DNA from: Rubellimicrobium sp.
Lineage (GTDB): Bacteria > Pseudomonadota > Alphaproteobacteria > Rhodobacterales > Rhodobacteraceae
Reading direction: 5' to 3'
Length of the DNA stretch: 62,910 nt
Assembly: GCA_020852925.1 (NCBI GenBank)
Contig: JADYZU010000010.1
Span: 1-62,910, forward strand
In this document: in pieces, positions 1 to 10,734 of the stretch
How the letters are laid out: each line of letters opens with the position of its first letter
Position numbering within the stretch: position 1 is the stretch's first letter
The notes under the pieces: generated by a model
Told to the model about the DNA's origin: nothing
Database searches by the model: none
Seen by the model: only the letters and a program-made list of their open reading frames with translations
Made by a program: the position numbers and the translations under genes

Positions 1-84
<84 letters not shown>

Positions 85-85
85 C

Positions 86-1300
86 TCAGCCGGCAAGCGC
101 GCGGTTGAGGTAGTCGTCCACCTTCTCGAGATAGCCCATCGTGGTCAGCCACTTCTGGTCCGGCCCGACCAGCAGCGCGAGATCCTTGGTCATGAACCCG
201 TCCTCGACCGTCTGCACCGTCACCTGCTCGAGCGTGGCGGCAAAGCGCATCAGCGCCTCGTTGCCGTCCAGCTTGGCCCGGTGCCGCAACCCGCCGGTCC
301 AGGCATAGATCGAGGCGATCGAATTGGTCGAGGTCTCCTTGCCCTTCTGGTGCTCGCGGTAATGGCGCGTCACCGTGCCATGCGCCGCCTCCGCCTCGAC
401 CACCTGGCCGTCGGGGGTCATCAACACCGAGGTCATCAGGCCGAGCGATCCGAATCCCTGCGCCACCGTGTCGGACTGCACGTCGCCGTCATAGTTCTTG
501 CAGGCCCAGACATAGCCGCCCGACCACTTCAGCGCGCTGGCCACCATGTCGTCGATCAGGCGGTGCTCGTAATGGATGCCGCGCGCCTTGAAACGCTCTT
601 CGAATTCCTCGGCATAGACCCGGGCGAACAGATCCTTGAAGCGCCCGTCATAGGCCTTGAGGATGGTGTTCTTGGTCGAGAGATAGACCGGCCAGCCCTT
701 CATCAGCCCGTAGTTCAGCGAGGACCGCGCAAAGTCGATGATCGACTGGTCGAGGTTGTACATCCCCATGACCACGCCCGCGCCCGGCGCGTCGAACATC
801 TCGCGCTCGATCACCGTGCCGTCCTCGCCGGTGAAGGTCAGCGTGAGCCTGCCCTTGCCCGGAAAGCGGAAATCGGTGGCGCGATACTGGTCGCCGTAGG
901 CGTGCCGGCCCACCACGATCGGCCGGGTCCAGCCGGGAACGAGGCGCGGGACGTTCCTGCAGATGATCGGTTCGCGGAAGATGACGCCGCCCAGGATGTT
1001 GCGGATCGTGCCGTTGGGCGATTTCCACATCTGCTTCAGGCCGAATTCCTCGACCCGGGCCTCGTCGGGGGTGATGGTGGCGCATTTCACGCCGACGCCG
1101 TATTGCGCGATGGCATGGGCCGCGTCGACCGTCACCTGATCGGCGGTGCGGTCGCGCTCCTCGATGCCGAGATCGTAATACTTCAGGTCGATGTCGAGAT
1201 AGGGCAGGATCAGCTTCTTCTTGATGAAGTCCCAGATGATCCGCGTCATCTCGTCGCCGTCGAGTTCGACGACGGGGCCTGCGACCTTGATCTTCGACAT
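86..1300 (-). CDS. icd: NADP-dependent isocitrate dehydrogenase
   Basis: Oxidatively decarboxylates isocitrate to 2-oxoglutarate in the cytosolic TCA cycle, making NADPH. The 404 residues match the homodimeric eukaryote-like class found in alphaproteobacteria and mitochondria, not the E. coli type. Visible signatures are the N-terminal [13 protein letters not shown], the substrate-binding stretch [13 protein letters not shown], the metal-binding [20 protein letters not shown] region and the cofactor-loop segment [13 protein letters not shown]. The start has a GAGGAAG ribosome binding site a few bases upstream. The stop codon lies directly beside the poly-C run, so nothing can be said about its terminator. 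Monocistronic as seen here. Confidence 0.97.
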   Translation of the reverse strand: MSKIKVAGPVVELDGDEMTRIIWDFIKKKLILPYLDIDLKYYDLGIEERDRTADQVTVDAAHAIAQYGVGVKCATITPDEARVEEFGLKQMWKSPNGTIRNILGGVIFREPIICRNVPRLVPGWTRPIVVGRHAYGDQYRATDFRFPGKGRLTLTFTGEDGTVIEREMFDAPGAGVVMGMYNLDQSIIDFARSSLNYGLMKGWPVYLSTKNTILKAYDGRFKDLFARVYAEEFEERFKARGIHYEHRLIDDMVASALKWSGGYVWACKNYDGDVQSDTVAQGFGSLGLMTSVLMTPDGQVVEAEAAHGTVTRHYREHQKGKETSTNSIASIYAWTGGLRHRAKLDGNEALMRFAATLEQVTVQTVEDGFMTKDLALLVGPDQKWLTTMGYLEKVDDYLNRALAG

Positions 1301-1466
1301 TTGGCTTCCTCGGGTCAGTAAGCGTCACCTGGCGCCGCGATAGCCCAAAGCGGCCCGGAGGGAAAGGCGGTATGCAGAAGTATACACATTTCCCGCGCCG
1401 GCCCGGCCCGGCCCGACCCGGAACCGGGGCAACGGGCCCCGGGGGAGCGGGCCAAGGGAAAGGGGG

Positions 1467-1688
1467 TCAGGCGCCCGCGCGGGCGCGGCGCTCCTCGAGG
1501 TAGCGGCGCGCGCGCGCCTCCGAGAGGCGCACCCGCACCGCGGTCATGAAGGCCTCCTGCGTGGTGGTCGAGGCGGCGCCGATCACCTTCGAGACTTCGG
1601 CCACCAGTTCCTCGTCGCCCAGTTCGGCGGCCAGCGCGATCGCCTCGCGCGCGAGGTCGTCGGCGATGGTGGCGAGGATGTCGCTCAT
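1467..1688 (-). CDS. Small conserved-looking hypothetical protein (73 aa)
   Basis: I do not recognise the family. The protein is acidic in its first half and Arg-rich at the end, is predicted to be helical, and has no cysteine, signal peptide or membrane segment. Its ATG overlaps the stop of the upstream hydrolase by ATGA, so the two are almost certainly co-transcribed and translationally coupled. That coupling, rather than homology, is the main reason to accept it as a gene. No function is inferred. Confidence 0.7.
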   Translation of the reverse strand: MSDILATIADDLAREAIALAAELGDEELVAEVSKVIGAASTTTQEAFMTAVRVRLSEARARRYLEERRARAGA

Positions 1689-2338
1689 CGCGAGGACTCG
1701 GTCAGGCGGCGGCGGACATAGTCCTTCACCGTGCCCACCATCGTGTCCATGTGCGGATCCTCGAAGAAATGGCCGGCGCCCTCGATCACCTCGTGGGTGA
1801 TGGTGATGCCCTTCTGCTCGTGCAGCTTGTTCACGAGGGTGACGGTATCGGCCGGCGGCGCCACCCGGTCGGCCGCGCCGTTGATGACAAGGCCCGAGGA
1901 CGGGCAGGGGGCGAGGAAGGAGAAGTCATACATGTTGGCCGGCGGCGCCACCGAGACGAAGCCGGTGATCTCGGGGCGGCGCATGAGAAGCTGCATGCCG
2001 ATCCAGGCCCCGAACGAGAAACCCGCCACCCAGCAGTGTTTCGCGTTGGTGTTCATGGATTGCAGGTAGTCGAGCGCCGAGGCCGCGTCCGACAGCTCGC
2101 CGATGCCCTGGTCGTATTCGCCCTGCGACCTTCCGACGCCGCGGAAGTTGAACCGCAGCACGGTAAAGCCCAGGTCGTGGAAGGCGTAGTGCAGGTTGTA
2201 GACCACGCGGTTGTTCATCGTGCCGCCGAACTGCGGATGCGGGTGCAGGATGATGGCGATGGGCGCGTCGCGGTCCTTGCGCGGATGGTAGCGCCCCTCG
2301 AGACGGCCTTCGGGGCCGGGAAAGATCACTTCGGGCAT
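1685..2338 (-). CDS. Alpha/beta hydrolase of the small serine-hydrolase type
   Basis: 217 residues with an alpha/beta hydrolase fold. The nucleophile elbow is GFSFG (Ser108), with likely acid Asp157 in NGAADRVAPP and His190 in EGAGHFFED, a complete catalytic triad. The oxyanion region HPHPQFGGTMNN is typical of the bacterial family related to dienelactone hydrolases, whose members are esterases or peptidase-like enzymes of unsettled substrate. No signal peptide, so cytosolic. I chose the ATG at 2338 rather than an in-frame one 30 bases upstream because a GGGAG ribosome site sits just before it. Followed by an overlapping 73-codon gene. Substrate unknown. Confidence 0.88.
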   Translation of the reverse strand: MPEVIFPGPEGRLEGRYHPRKDRDAPIAIILHPHPQFGGTMNNRVVYNLHYAFHDLGFTVLRFNFRGVGRSQGEYDQGIGELSDAASALDYLQSMNTNAKHCWVAGFSFGAWIGMQLLMRRPEITGFVSVAPPANMYDFSFLAPCPSSGLVINGAADRVAPPADTVTLVNKLHEQKGITITHEVIEGAGHFFEDPHMDTMVGTVKDYVRRRLTESSR

Positions 2339-2370
2339 TCGGCTCTCCCGTCTCGGGGGTCGGGGCATTC

Positions 2371-2399
2371 TTGACAGAAATGCTTGCGGACCTTAGAAC
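2371..2399 (+). promoter_or_regulatory. Sigma-70-type promoter of the iscR-suf operon
   Basis: A perfect -35 hexamer TTGACA (2371-2376) is followed after exactly 17 bases by TAGAAC (2394-2399), giving a predicted start near 2406 and a leader of about 155 bases before iscR. It is the only good promoter in the divergent gap between the hydrolase and iscR. In many bacteria IscR represses its own operon, so an operator overlapping this promoter is expected, but I cannot define one confidently. Confidence 0.7.
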
Positions 2400-2561
2400 G
2401 TTTCCAGATGCCCCGCCGTCCGGTGTCGCCCCCCGGAACCTGTGCCGGTCGGGGCGCGCGCGCGGGGGGCGGCGGGGTTGCGTTGCCGAAGTAATGGCGG
2501 CACTGCGGCGCGTCAATGGCGGCGTGCCATGGGATGGGGGCCGGCGGGACCGGCGGGGGCG

Positions 2562-3017
2562 ATGAAACTTTCGACCAAGGGGCGATATGCGGTGGTGGCG
2601 CTGGCCGATCTGGCGCTTCAGCCCGAGGGGGCGCGGGTGAACCTGGCCGAGATCGCGCGGCGGCAGGACATCTCGCTGGCCTATCTGGAACAGCTTTTCG
2701 TGAAGCTGCGCCGGGCCGATCTGGTCGAGGCGCTGCGCGGCCCCGGGGGCGGCTACCGGCTGGCGCGGCCGGCCGACGCCATCCGCGTCAGCGAGATCCT
2801 GGCCGCCGTCGACGAGACCATGTCCGCGCTGCACAAGGGCGCGGGCGCGGAGGGCGCGGTATCGGGGACGCGGGCGCAGTCGCTGGCCAACCGGCTGTGG
2901 GAAGGGCTGTCGGCGCATGTCTATGTGTTCCTGCATCAGACGCGGCTGTCGGATGTGGTGACGAACCAGCTTGCCCCCTGTCCGGCGGTGCCGTCGCTGT
3001 TCGAGGTGGTGGATTGA
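2562..3017 (+). CDS. iscR: Rrf2-family regulator IscR with a single cysteine
   Basis: 151-residue winged-helix regulator of Fe-S cluster biogenesis. The N-terminus MKLSTKGRYAVVALADLAL and the recognition-helix region ISLAYLEQLFVKLRRADLV are characteristic of IscR. In classic IscR three cysteines near residues 92-106 hold a [2Fe-2S] cluster; here that stretch has none and the only cysteine is Cys140 in APCPAVP near the C-terminus. Rhodobacter sphaeroides IscR is known to be of this single-cysteine kind and to repress iron-sulfur genes. The start is the ATG before KLSTKGRY; an earlier in-frame start would add 40 residues of unsupported sequence. First gene of the suf operon. Confidence 0.93.
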   Translation: MKLSTKGRYAVVALADLALQPEGARVNLAEIARRQDISLAYLEQLFVKLRRADLVEALRGPGGGYRLARPADAIRVSEILAAVDETMSALHKGAGAEGAVSGTRAQSLANRLWEGLSAHVYVFLHQTRLSDVVTNQLAPCPAVPSLFEVVD

Positions 3018-3045
3018 GCGCGCGCGGACCCGGGCCGGGGAAGGA

Positions 3046-3110
3046 GGGGGGCTCTGCCCCCCCACGGCCCTGCGGGCCTCCCCCCCGGGGTATTTGCCGC
3101 AAAGATGAAG
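3046..3110 (+). repeat. Dispersed composite repeat, copy 1 (inside the suf operon)
   Basis: A G-rich hairpin (stem 3046-3052 with 3056-3062), then CCTGCGGGC, then a CCCCGGGGTATTT core and CAAAGATGAA. The same ordered modules recur on the minus strand at 17484-17547 and around 27461-27562. This copy fills the gap between iscR and the desulfurase gene, and its GATGAAGG tail lies just upstream of the latter's start codon. Function unknown; it could attenuate or stabilise the operon transcript after iscR. Confidence 0.75.
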
Positions 3111-3120
3111 GCAGGCCGGC

Positions 3121-4170
3121 ATGAGCGCGCGGGTCTATCTGGATCACAATGCCACGATGCCGCTGCGCGACGAGGCGCGCCGGGCGATGATCGCGGCCAT
3201 GGAGGTGACGGGCAACCCGTCGTCGGTCCATGCCGAGGGCCGGGCCGCGCGTGCGGTGGTGGAGCGGGCGCGGGCGCAGGTGGCGGCCGCGGCCGGCTGC
3301 AAGCCGGCGGAGGTGGTGTTCACGGCCTCGGCCACCGAGGCGGCCGCGGTGCTGCGGCATTTCGCCGGGCGGGTGAGCGTGGAGCCCACGGCGCATGAGG
3401 CGCTCTGGGCCTGGAACGGCACGGGGGGCGCGGCGCTGGCGGCGGGTCTGGCCTGTGGCGAGACCGGGATCGTGAAGCCGCTGCCCGCGCGGGAGGACGG
3501 GATCTGGCGGCTGGGGGATCTGGCGGGGCAGGTGCTGCTGCTGGATGCGACGCAGGCCTTCGGGCGGATGCCGCTTTCCCTGGCCTGGACCGGGGCGGAG
3601 ATGGCGGTGATCTCGGCCCACAAGATCGGCGGGCCGAAGGGGGTGGGCGCGCTGATCCTGCGCGACGGGGTCGATGTCGGCACGCTCCTGCCGGGGGGGG
3701 GGCAGGAACTCGGGCGGCGGTCGGGGACGGAGAACGTGATCGGCATCGCCGGTTTCGGCGCCGCGGCCGAGGCGGCGCAGGCAGATCTGGCCGCCGGGGT
3801 CTGGGAACGGGTGGCGGGATTGCGCGATCTGTTCGAGGAGGCCCTTGCGGAAGCGGAAAATACGACTATTTTTGTCGGAAATGAGGGGCCGCGCCTGCCC
3901 AATACCTCGCTCGTGCTCACCCCCGGCTGGAAGGGCGAGACGCAGGTGATGGCGATGGATCTGGCGGGGTTCGCGGTCTCGGCCGGTTCGGCCTGTTCGA
4001 GCGGCAAGGTGCGCGCCAGCCGCGTGCTGGCGGCGATGGGATTCGACAAGGTGGCGGCGGGATCGGCGATGCGGGTCTCGCTGGGACGCGACACGACACG
4101 GGACGGGGTCCTGCGCCTGGCACAGGCCTGGACCGCGAGGCGAAGGGCCATGCGCGGACGCGCGGCATGA
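3121..4170 (+). CDS. Cysteine desulfurase, IscS/NifS class, short form
   Basis: PLP enzyme that removes sulfur from cysteine as an enzyme persulfide for Fe-S assembly. The N-terminal [11 protein letters not shown], the PLP lysine Lys168 in [10 protein letters not shown] and the catalytic-loop Cys292 in SAGSACSSG mark the IscS-like class. At 349 residues it is shorter than IscS (about 404), and the PLP-stacking region reads EPTAHEAL. It sits between iscR and sufB, so it feeds the Suf scaffold, and the same operon also ends with a class II enzyme, sufS. The two may differ in partner or in conditions of use; that is inference. Confidence 0.92.
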   Translation: MSARVYLDHNATMPLRDEARRAMIAAMEVTGNPSSVHAEGRAARAVVERARAQVAAAAGCKPAEVVFTASATEAAAVLRHFAGRVSVEPTAHEALWAWNGTGGAALAAGLACGETGIVKPLPAREDGIWRLGDLAGQVLLLDATQAFGRMPLSLAWTGAEMAVISAHKIGGPKGVGALILRDGVDVGTLLPGGGQELGRRSGTENVIGIAGFGAAAEAAQADLAAGVWERVAGLRDLFEEALAEAENTTIFVGNEGPRLPNTSLVLTPGWKGETQVMAMDLAGFAVSAGSACSSGKVRASRVLAAMGFDKVAAGSAMRVSLGRDTTRDGVLRLAQAWTARRRAMRGRAA

Positions 4171-4184
4171 CGGAAGGACGCAGG

Positions 4185-5708
4185 ATGAACGCAACCGATC
4201 AGATCGAGGTCCGCGAGGGTGTGGACGAGGCGACGGTCGCCGCGGTGCACAGGCTCTCGGGCAGCTACAAGCACGGCTGGGAAACCGAGATCGAGACCGA
4301 ATATGCGCCCAAGGGCCTGAACGCCGACATCGTGCGCCTGATCTCGGAAAAGAACCGCGAGCCGGGCTGGATGACCGAATGGCGGCTGGCCGCGTTCGAG
4401 CGCTGGCAGAAGATGGAGATGCCGGACTGGGCGATGCTGCGCATTCCCGCGATCGACTTTCAGGACCAGTATTACTACGCCCGCCCCAAGAGCATGACGG
4501 TGAAGCCGAAATCGCTCGAGGAGGTGGATCCCAAGCTGCTGGCCACCTACCGCCGCCTTGGCATCCCGCTTCAGGAGCAGATGATCCTGGCCGGGGTCGA
4601 GGGGGCCGAGGCCACGCCCGCGCAGGCGCGCAAGGTCGCGGTCGATGCGGTGTTCGATTCGGTCAGCGTGGGCACCACCTTTCAGGCCGAGCTGAAGAAG
4701 GCCGGGGTGATCTTCTGCTCCATGTCGGAGGCGATCCGCGAATATCCCGATCTCGTGCGCCGGTATCTGGGATCGGTCGTGCCGGTGAGCGACACTTACT
4801 TTGCCACGCTGAACAGCGCGGTGTTCTCGGACGGATCCTTTGTCTATGTGCCGCCCGGCGTGCGCTGCCCGATGGAGCTGTCGACCTATTTCCGCATCAA
4901 TGCCGAGAATACCGGCCAGTTCGAGCGCACCCTCATCATCGCCGACAAGGGATCGCATGTGTCCTACCTCGAGGGCTGCACCGCGCCCAAGCGCGACGTG
5001 GCGCAGCTTCATGCGGCGGTGGTCGAGATCGTGGTCGAGGAAGACGCCGAGGTGAAATATTCGACCGTGCAGAACTGGTATCCCGGTGACGAGGAGGGGC
5101 GCGGCGGCATCTACAACTTCGTCACCAAGCGCGCGCTGTGCGCGGGCGACCGGGCGCGGATGATGTGGACCCAGGTCGAGACCGGCAGCGCCATCACCTG
5201 GAAATATCCGTCCTGCGTCCTGCGGGGCGACGATTCGCAGGGCGAGTTCTATTCCATCGCCATCACCAACCATTTCCAGCAGGCCGATACCGGCACCAAG
5301 ATGATGCATCTGGGCAGGCGCACCCGCTCGCGCATCGTGTCCAAGGGGATTTCGGCCGGCAAGGCGCAGAACATCTATCGCGGGCTGGTGTCGATCCATC
5401 CGCGCGCGGTGGACAGCCACAACCACACCCAGTGCGACAGCCTGCTGATCGGCGACCGCTGCGGGGCGCATACCGTGCCCTACATCGAGGTGAAGAACAA
5501 TTCCTCGAAGGCCGAGCACGAGGCCACCACATCGAAGATCGCCGACGACCAGTTGTTCTACTGCCGTTCGCGCGGGATGGACGAGGAAGAGGCGGTGGCG
5601 CTGGTGGTGAACGGCTTCTGCAAGGAGGTGTTGCAGGCGCTGCCGATGGAATTCGCGGTCGAGGCGCAGCAGCTTGTCGCGATCTCGCTGGAGGGAAGCG
5701 TGGGATGA
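4185..5708 (+). CDS. sufB: Fe-S cluster assembly protein SufB
   Basis: Core subunit of the cytosolic SufBCD scaffold on which nascent clusters are built. 507 residues, matching the family. Conserved features include [21 protein letters not shown], the beta-helix core, [18 protein letters not shown] (a conserved cysteine region) and the SufD-contact end [20 protein letters not shown] start it at 4185, where GGAAGGACGCAGG precedes the ATG; an alternative ATG at 4167 overlaps the desulfurase stop. Its stop overlaps the next start by ATGA, coupling it to the methyltransferase-like gene. Confidence 0.96.
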   Translation: MNATDQIEVREGVDEATVAAVHRLSGSYKHGWETEIETEYAPKGLNADIVRLISEKNREPGWMTEWRLAAFERWQKMEMPDWAMLRIPAIDFQDQYYYARPKSMTVKPKSLEEVDPKLLATYRRLGIPLQEQMILAGVEGAEATPAQARKVAVDAVFDSVSVGTTFQAELKKAGVIFCSMSEAIREYPDLVRRYLGSVVPVSDTYFATLNSAVFSDGSFVYVPPGVRCPMELSTYFRINAENTGQFERTLIIADKGSHVSYLEGCTAPKRDVAQLHAAVVEIVVEEDAEVKYSTVQNWYPGDEEGRGGIYNFVTKRALCAGDRARMMWTQVETGSAITWKYPSCVLRGDDSQGEFYSIAITNHFQQADTGTKMMHLGRRTRSRIVSKGISAGKAQNIYRGLVSIHPRAVDSHNHTQCDSLLIGDRCGAHTVPYIEVKNNSSKAEHEATTSKIADDQLFYCRSRGMDEEEAVALVVNGFCKEVLQALPMEFAVEAQQLVAISLEGSVG

Positions 5709-6355
5709 GCGAGGTTTCGCAGAACCACGCGCCTGCGGCCCCGCCCGCTGCCGTGACCGTGCATCCGGGGGCGGGGGCGGCGCCGGTGCTGTCCTTCCCG
5801 CCCGAGGAGGAGGCCGCATTGCGCGCGGTCTATGGCGCGGCGCAGGTGATCCTCGAATACGGATCGGGCGGATCGACGGTGCTTGCCGCCGGGCTGGCCG
5901 GGCGCCAGGTGTTCTCGGTCGAGAGCGATGCGGCCTGGCATCAGGGCATGCAGGCATGGTTTGCCGCGCACCCGCCGCTGGCCGATCTGGTGCTGCATCA
6001 CGCCGACATCGGCCCGACCGGCCCCTGGGGGGCGCCTGCAGGCATCGAGGCCTGGGCACGGTTCCACAGCTATCCGCTCTCGGTCTGGGAGCGGGCGGAT
6101 TTCACCCCGCCCGATACGGTGCTGATCGACGGGCGGTTCCGCACGGCCTGTTTCCTGGCCGTGGCGCTGATGACGGTGCGGCCGGTCACGGTGCTCTGGG
6201 ACGACTACCGCGACCGTCCCGAATATCACGTGGTCGAACGGCTGGCGCAGCCGGTCGCCATGCATGGCCGCATGGCGCGGTTCGACCTGACACCCATGAC
6301 GATGGCCGGGCGCGACCTGCCCATGATCGTCGAACAGTTCACCCGCATCCGCTAG
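5705..6355 (+). CDS. Methyltransferase-fold protein of unknown role in the suf operon
   Basis: 216 residues, with ATGA overlap to sufB and 15 bases before sufC, so part of the operon. A Rossmann motif [16 protein letters not shown] followed by FSVESDAAW resembles motifs I and II of class I SAM-dependent methyltransferases, and [15 protein letters not shown] resembles the motif IV strand. The first 35 residues are Ala/Pro-rich and probably disordered. No metal-binding cysteine cluster is present. The fold assignment is moderately safe, the substrate is unknown, and it is not among the standard Suf proteins. Confidence 0.8.
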   Translation: MSEVSQNHAPAAPPAAVTVHPGAGAAPVLSFPPEEEAALRAVYGAAQVILEYGSGGSTVLAAGLAGRQVFSVESDAAWHQGMQAWFAAHPPLADLVLHHADIGPTGPWGAPAGIEAWARFHSYPLSVWERADFTPPDTVLIDGRFRTACFLAVALMTVRPVTVLWDDYRDRPEYHVVERLAQPVAMHGRMARFDLTPMTMAGRDLPMIVEQFTRIR

Positions 6356-6370
6356 CGGGAAGGAGTTGCA

Positions 6371-7125
<755 letters not shown>

Positions 7126-7126
<1 letters not shown>

Positions 7127-8421
7127 TGGCGGCGCCTGCGCTTCTCAAGGCCGCGGCGACCGAGGCGCGGCTGGCCACGCTGGCGCTGCCCGAGGGCGGG
7201 GCCTGGATCACCGCGGCGCGGCGCGCGGCGCTGGGGCGGCTGCGCGCGATGGGCCTGCCGGTGCGGCGCGACGAATACTGGCGCTATACCGACCCCGCGA
7301 CGCTGACCGCGCCCGAGGCGCCCGCCGCCGCGCTGTTCGATCCGGGCGACGAGGGGCCGGCCTTTGCCGATGTGGACCGGCTGCGCCTCGTCCTTGTCGA
7401 TGGCGTCTTCGATGCGGCGCAGTCGGATGATCCGGCCGAAGAAGGGATCGAGATCGCCCTGCTGAGCGAGGTGGCCGCCCGTGACATCCACTGGGCGCGC
7501 GACCTTTTCGGCGTGCTCGAATCGGCCGGACAGGAACCGGTTGCCCGGCCGCTGGCCGCGCTCAATACCGCGATCGCGCCCGAGGGCGTGGTGATCCGCG
7601 CCACCAGGCCCGCCCGCCGCCCGGTCGAAATCGTGATGCTGCACCGCGATCCGCAGTCGGACGTGGCGCTGCACCACCTGATCCGGGTCGAGGAGGGCGC
7701 GACGCTCACCTTGCTGGAAACCGGGCCGGCGGCGGCGCGGCTCAATTCCGTGGCCGAGGTCGAGGTGGCGCCGGGCGCCGCCTTTCACCACATCCGCGTG
7801 CAGGGCCGCGACCACGAACGCCGCGCCGCGACCCATGTCTTTGCCACCGTGGCCGCAGGCGCCGTGTTCAAGAGTTTCACCCTCACTTTCAACGGCCGGC
7901 TCACGCGCAACGAAAGTGTCCTCACCATCACCGGCGACGCGGCCAATGCCCATGTGGCCGGGGTGGCGCTGGGCGACGGCGGGGCGTTCCACCACGACGA
8001 CACCGTGTTCATCACCCATGAAGCAGTCGGCTGCGAAAGCCGGCAGGTGTTCAAGAAGGTGCTGAGGAACGGCGCCACCGGCGTCTTTCAGGGCAAGATC
8101 CTGGTGAAGCCCGGCGCGCAGAAGACCGACGGCTACCAGATCAGCCAGTCGCTGCTGCTGGACGGCGATTCGCAGTTCCTGGCCAAGCCGGAGCTGGAAA
8201 TCTACGCCGATGACGTGAAATGTTCGCACGGGTCCACCTCGGGCGCCATCGACGAACGCGCGCTCTACTACCTGCGTTCGCGCGGGATCCCGCACGAGGA
8301 GGCGCAGGATCTGCTGGTCCTGGCCTTCGTGGCCGAGGCCCTGGACGAGATCGCGGACGCGCGCCTGGCCGACGACCTGCGCGGCCGGCTCGAGGGCTGG
8401 CTGTCGCGGCACCGGGACTAG
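7126..8421 (+). CDS. sufD: Fe-S cluster assembly protein SufD
   Basis: SufB paralogue that completes the SufBC2D complex. 431 residues. The C-terminal beta-helix end KCSHGSTSGAIDERALYYLRSRGIP is the diagnostic SufD signature, with the histidine of CSHG corresponding to the residue implicated in cluster assembly at the SufB-SufD interface. The N-terminal half is helical and Ala-rich. I use the ATG at 7126, overlapping the sufC stop as TGATG, rather than the GTG one codon earlier. Followed three bases after its stop by the Yip1 gene. Confidence 0.96.
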
Positions 8422-8424
8422 GCC

Positions 8425-8922
8425 ATGTCGGTCAGCGCCGACATGGCCGCCATGTGGCGGCGGCCCGCCCGCGTCGTGGCCCGCCTTCTGGCCCGGGGCG
8501 AACGCGAGGACCGCGCGCTGGCCTATCTGCTGGCGGGATGCCTGCTGCTGTTCCTCGGCAATCTGCCGGTGCTGCAACGCGGGGCGATCGCGGCGGGGGC
8601 GGCGGGCGATTTCGAACGCGACACCGCCTATTCGCTGCTGGGGCAGATGATCATCCTGCCGCTGATCCTTTACGGGATCGCGGCGGCCGGGCGCGGGATT
8701 TCCATGCTTTTCGGACTGCGGACAAGCGGTTACGCCTCAAGGCTCGCGCTGTTCTGGGCCTGGCTTGCGGCGGCGCCGGTGGCGCTGCTGCACGGGCTGG
8801 TCCGGGGCCTGGCCGGGCCGGGCCCGGGGCCGCTGATCATCGGCGCGCTCTGGATCGCGGCACTTGTGACCTTCTGGACCATCGGCCTGCGCGTGGCGGG
8901 CAGGGAGACGGCGAATGCTTGA
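8425..8922 (+). CDS. Yip1-domain integral membrane protein in the suf operon
   Basis: 165 residues with about four membrane segments (roughly residues 32-50, 72-90, 102-120 and 131-152), matching the Yip1 superfamily layout. It starts 3 bases after sufD and its end overlaps sufS by 8 bases, so it is transcribed and probably translated with the Suf genes. The bacterial Yip1 family has no assigned biochemical role. A link to membrane-located Fe-S work is only suggested by position. Confidence 0.82.
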   Translation: MSVSADMAAMWRRPARVVARLLARGEREDRALAYLLAGCLLLFLGNLPVLQRGAIAAGAAGDFERDTAYSLLGQMIILPLILYGIAAAGRGISMLFGLRTSGYASRLALFWAWLAAAPVALLHGLVRGLAGPGPGPLIIGALWIAALVTFWTIGLRVAGRETANA

Positions 8923-10135
8923 TATCGCGGCGCTGCGGGCCGAATTTCCGATCCTGTCGCGCAAGGTGAACGGGCGGCCGCTGGTCTATCTCGACAACGG
9001 CGCCTCGGCGCAAAAGCCGCAGGTGGTGATCGACGCGGTGACGCGCGCCTATTCCGAGGAATATGCCAATGTTCACCGTGGCCTGCACTATCTCTCGAAC
9101 CTTGCGACCGAGAAATACGAATCGGTGCGCGGCATCGTCGCGCGCTTTCTGGGCGCCGCGCACGAGGACGAGATCGTGTTCACCTCGGGCGCGACCGAGG
9201 GGGTGAACCTTGTCTCCTACGCCTGGGCCGCGCCGCGGATGCAGCCGGGGGACGAGATCGTGCTCTCGCTCCTCGAACATCACGCCAATATCGTGCCCTG
9301 GCATTTCCTGCGCGAACGGCAGGGGGTGGTGCTGAGATGGGTCGAACCGTCCCCGGACGGAAGCCTCGATCCCCAGGCGGTGATCGACGCCATCGGGCCG
9401 CGGACGCGGCTGGTGGCTGTCACCCATCTGTCGAACGTCACCGGCACCGTGGTGGATGTGAAGGCGATCTGCGCCGCCGCCGCCGCGCAGGGCGTGCCGG
9501 TGCTGGTGGACGGATCGCAAGGGGCGGTGCACCTGCCGGTCGATGTGCGCGAGATCGGCTGCGATTTCTACGTCATCACCGGTCACAAGCTTTACGGGCC
9601 GAACGGTTCCGGGGCGATCTTCATCCGGCGCGACCGGCAGGCCGAGATGCGCCCCTTCCTGGGCGGCGGCGACATGATCGACACCGTGACGCGCGAGAAG
9701 GTCACCTACGCCGCGCCGCCGATGAAGTTCGAGGCCGGCACGCCCGGCATCGTCCAGACCATCGGCCTGGGCGTCGCCCTTGACTGGATGATGGGCAAGG
9801 GGGTGGCGAACCTTGCCGCGCACGAAGCCGCGCTGGCCGCCCATGCCGGGGCCCGCCTGGCCGCGCGCGACTGGGTCGAGGTGCAGGGAACCGCGCCGGG
9901 CAAGGCCGCGATCTTTTCCTTCACGCTGCGCGGCCCGGCCCATGCGCATGACATCTCGACCGTGCTCGACAAGCGCGGCATCGCCGTGCGCGCCGGCACC
10001 CATTGCGCGATGCCGCTCATGGATTTCTTCGGCAAGACGGCGACCTGCCGCGCCTCCTTCGCCGCCTACAATACGCTCGACGAGGTGGACGCCCTCATCG
10101 ACGCGCTCGAATTCTGCCGCGAGCTTTTTGCCTGA
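8915..10135 (+). CDS. sufS: Class II cysteine desulfurase SufS
   Basis: 406 residues, the standard length. PLP lysine Lys225 in TGHKLYGPNGSGA and catalytic Cys364 in RAGTHCAMPLMDFF, the latter at the same residue number as in E. coli SufS; RxGxHCA is the class II signature. Releases sulfur from cysteine and normally passes it to SufE or SufU. No sufE, sufA or sufT follows in the operon here. It ends the operon and is followed by a stem-loop. Confidence 0.96.
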   Translation: MLDIAALRAEFPILSRKVNGRPLVYLDNGASAQKPQVVIDAVTRAYSEEYANVHRGLHYLSNLATEKYESVRGIVARFLGAAHEDEIVFTSGATEGVNLVSYAWAAPRMQPGDEIVLSLLEHHANIVPWHFLRERQGVVLRWVEPSPDGSLDPQAVIDAIGPRTRLVAVTHLSNVTGTVVDVKAICAAAAAQGVPVLVDGSQGAVHLPVDVREIGCDFYVITGHKLYGPNGSGAIFIRRDRQAEMRPFLGGGDMIDTVTREKVTYAAPPMKFEAGTPGIVQTIGLGVALDWMMGKGVANLAAHEAALAAHAGARLAARDWVEVQGTAPGKAAIFSFTLRGPAHAHDISTVLDKRGIAVRAGTHCAMPLMDFFGKTATCRASFAAYNTLDEVDALIDALEFCRELFA

Positions 10136-10136
10136 A

Positions 10137-10163
10137 CCTTGCCGCCGTTGATCCGGCGCAAGG
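10137..10163 (+). terminator. Stem-loop after sufS
   Basis: CCTTG and CGCCG pair with CGGCG and CAAGG around a TTGATC loop, with one unpaired C, starting two bases past the sufS stop. There is no T-run after it, so it may be a weak terminator or a 3'-end stabiliser. Confidence 0.4.
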
Positions 10164-10227
10164 CGGACCTGCCGGATCCTGGCGATGTCGGGTCACCGGG
10201 CGCGGGCATCAGGCGGGAGGGGCGGGC

Positions 10228-10656
10228 ATGCTTGGGGAGGTCAGGGAACGGCGGGCCGTGCGGGCGATCGTGCTGGCCACGGCGCTGGCGGCGGCAGGCG
10301 GCGCGACGCTGGCCCAGCCCGCCATCGACGCCGCCGATCTGGTCGGCGTCTGGCGCGGGGTCGAGGTGTCGGGCCCGCTCGTGATCGCGGGCGAGGTGAT
10401 CTTTCATGCCGACGGCCACTACCAGCGCGTCAACGTGCTCGGACGGCTCATGAACTTTGTCGCGGGCGATTACCGCGTGGCCGGGCCGCTCGTGCATTTC
10501 GTGCCCACCGATTACCAGCCGCGCGAGATCCTCGGCATCCCGCAATACCCGCCGCCTTCGGAAACCTGGCTGGTCGACCGGCTCGGGGACGGGCATCTGC
10601 ACGCCCGCGTGGGCCAGAGCGAACTCACCTTCGAGCGTGTCGATCGTGTCCCCTGA
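10228..10656 (+). CDS. Small exported protein of unknown function (142 aa)
   Basis: The N-terminus has an Arg-rich stretch, a hydrophobic run of about 18 residues and a plausible signal-peptidase site after LAQ (near residue 30), so the product is probably periplasmic. The mature part contains DLVGVWRG and paired beta-strand patterns resembling lipocalin-like domains of small secreted proteins, but I do not recognise a family with certainty. GGGAGG lies 8 bases before the ATG. It is 92 bases after sufS and could be read from the same transcript if the stem-loop between them leaks. Confidence 0.65.
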   Translation: MLGEVRERRAVRAIVLATALAAAGGATLAQPAIDAADLVGVWRGVEVSGPLVIAGEVIFHADGHYQRVNVLGRLMNFVAGDYRVAGPLVHFVPTDYQPREILGIPQYPPPSETWLVDRLGDGHLHARVGQSELTFERVDRVP

Positions 10657-10695
10657 GAATCGGGACCGGCAGGCGGCGAAGCCGGCGCTTTCGCG

Positions 10696-10724
10696 TTGCA
10701 GGCCCCGGCCCGCTCGGCTATAGA
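10696..10724 (+). promoter_or_regulatory. Promoter of tRNA-Arg
   Basis: TTGCAG (10696-10701), a 17-base spacer and TATAGA (10719-10724), placing the start a few bases before the tRNA. The GC-rich stretch between the -10 box and the tRNA resembles the discriminator of stable-RNA promoters. Confidence 0.6.
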
Positions 10725-10734
10725 CCGCCGCAAC

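Noticed and set aside
3144-6059. A 971-codon open frame on the minus strand across the desulfurase and sufB genes
   Set aside because: It is antisense to genes with clear catalytic motifs, its translation is Arg/Pro/His-rich, and it results from the high GC content, which removes stop codons in other frames.
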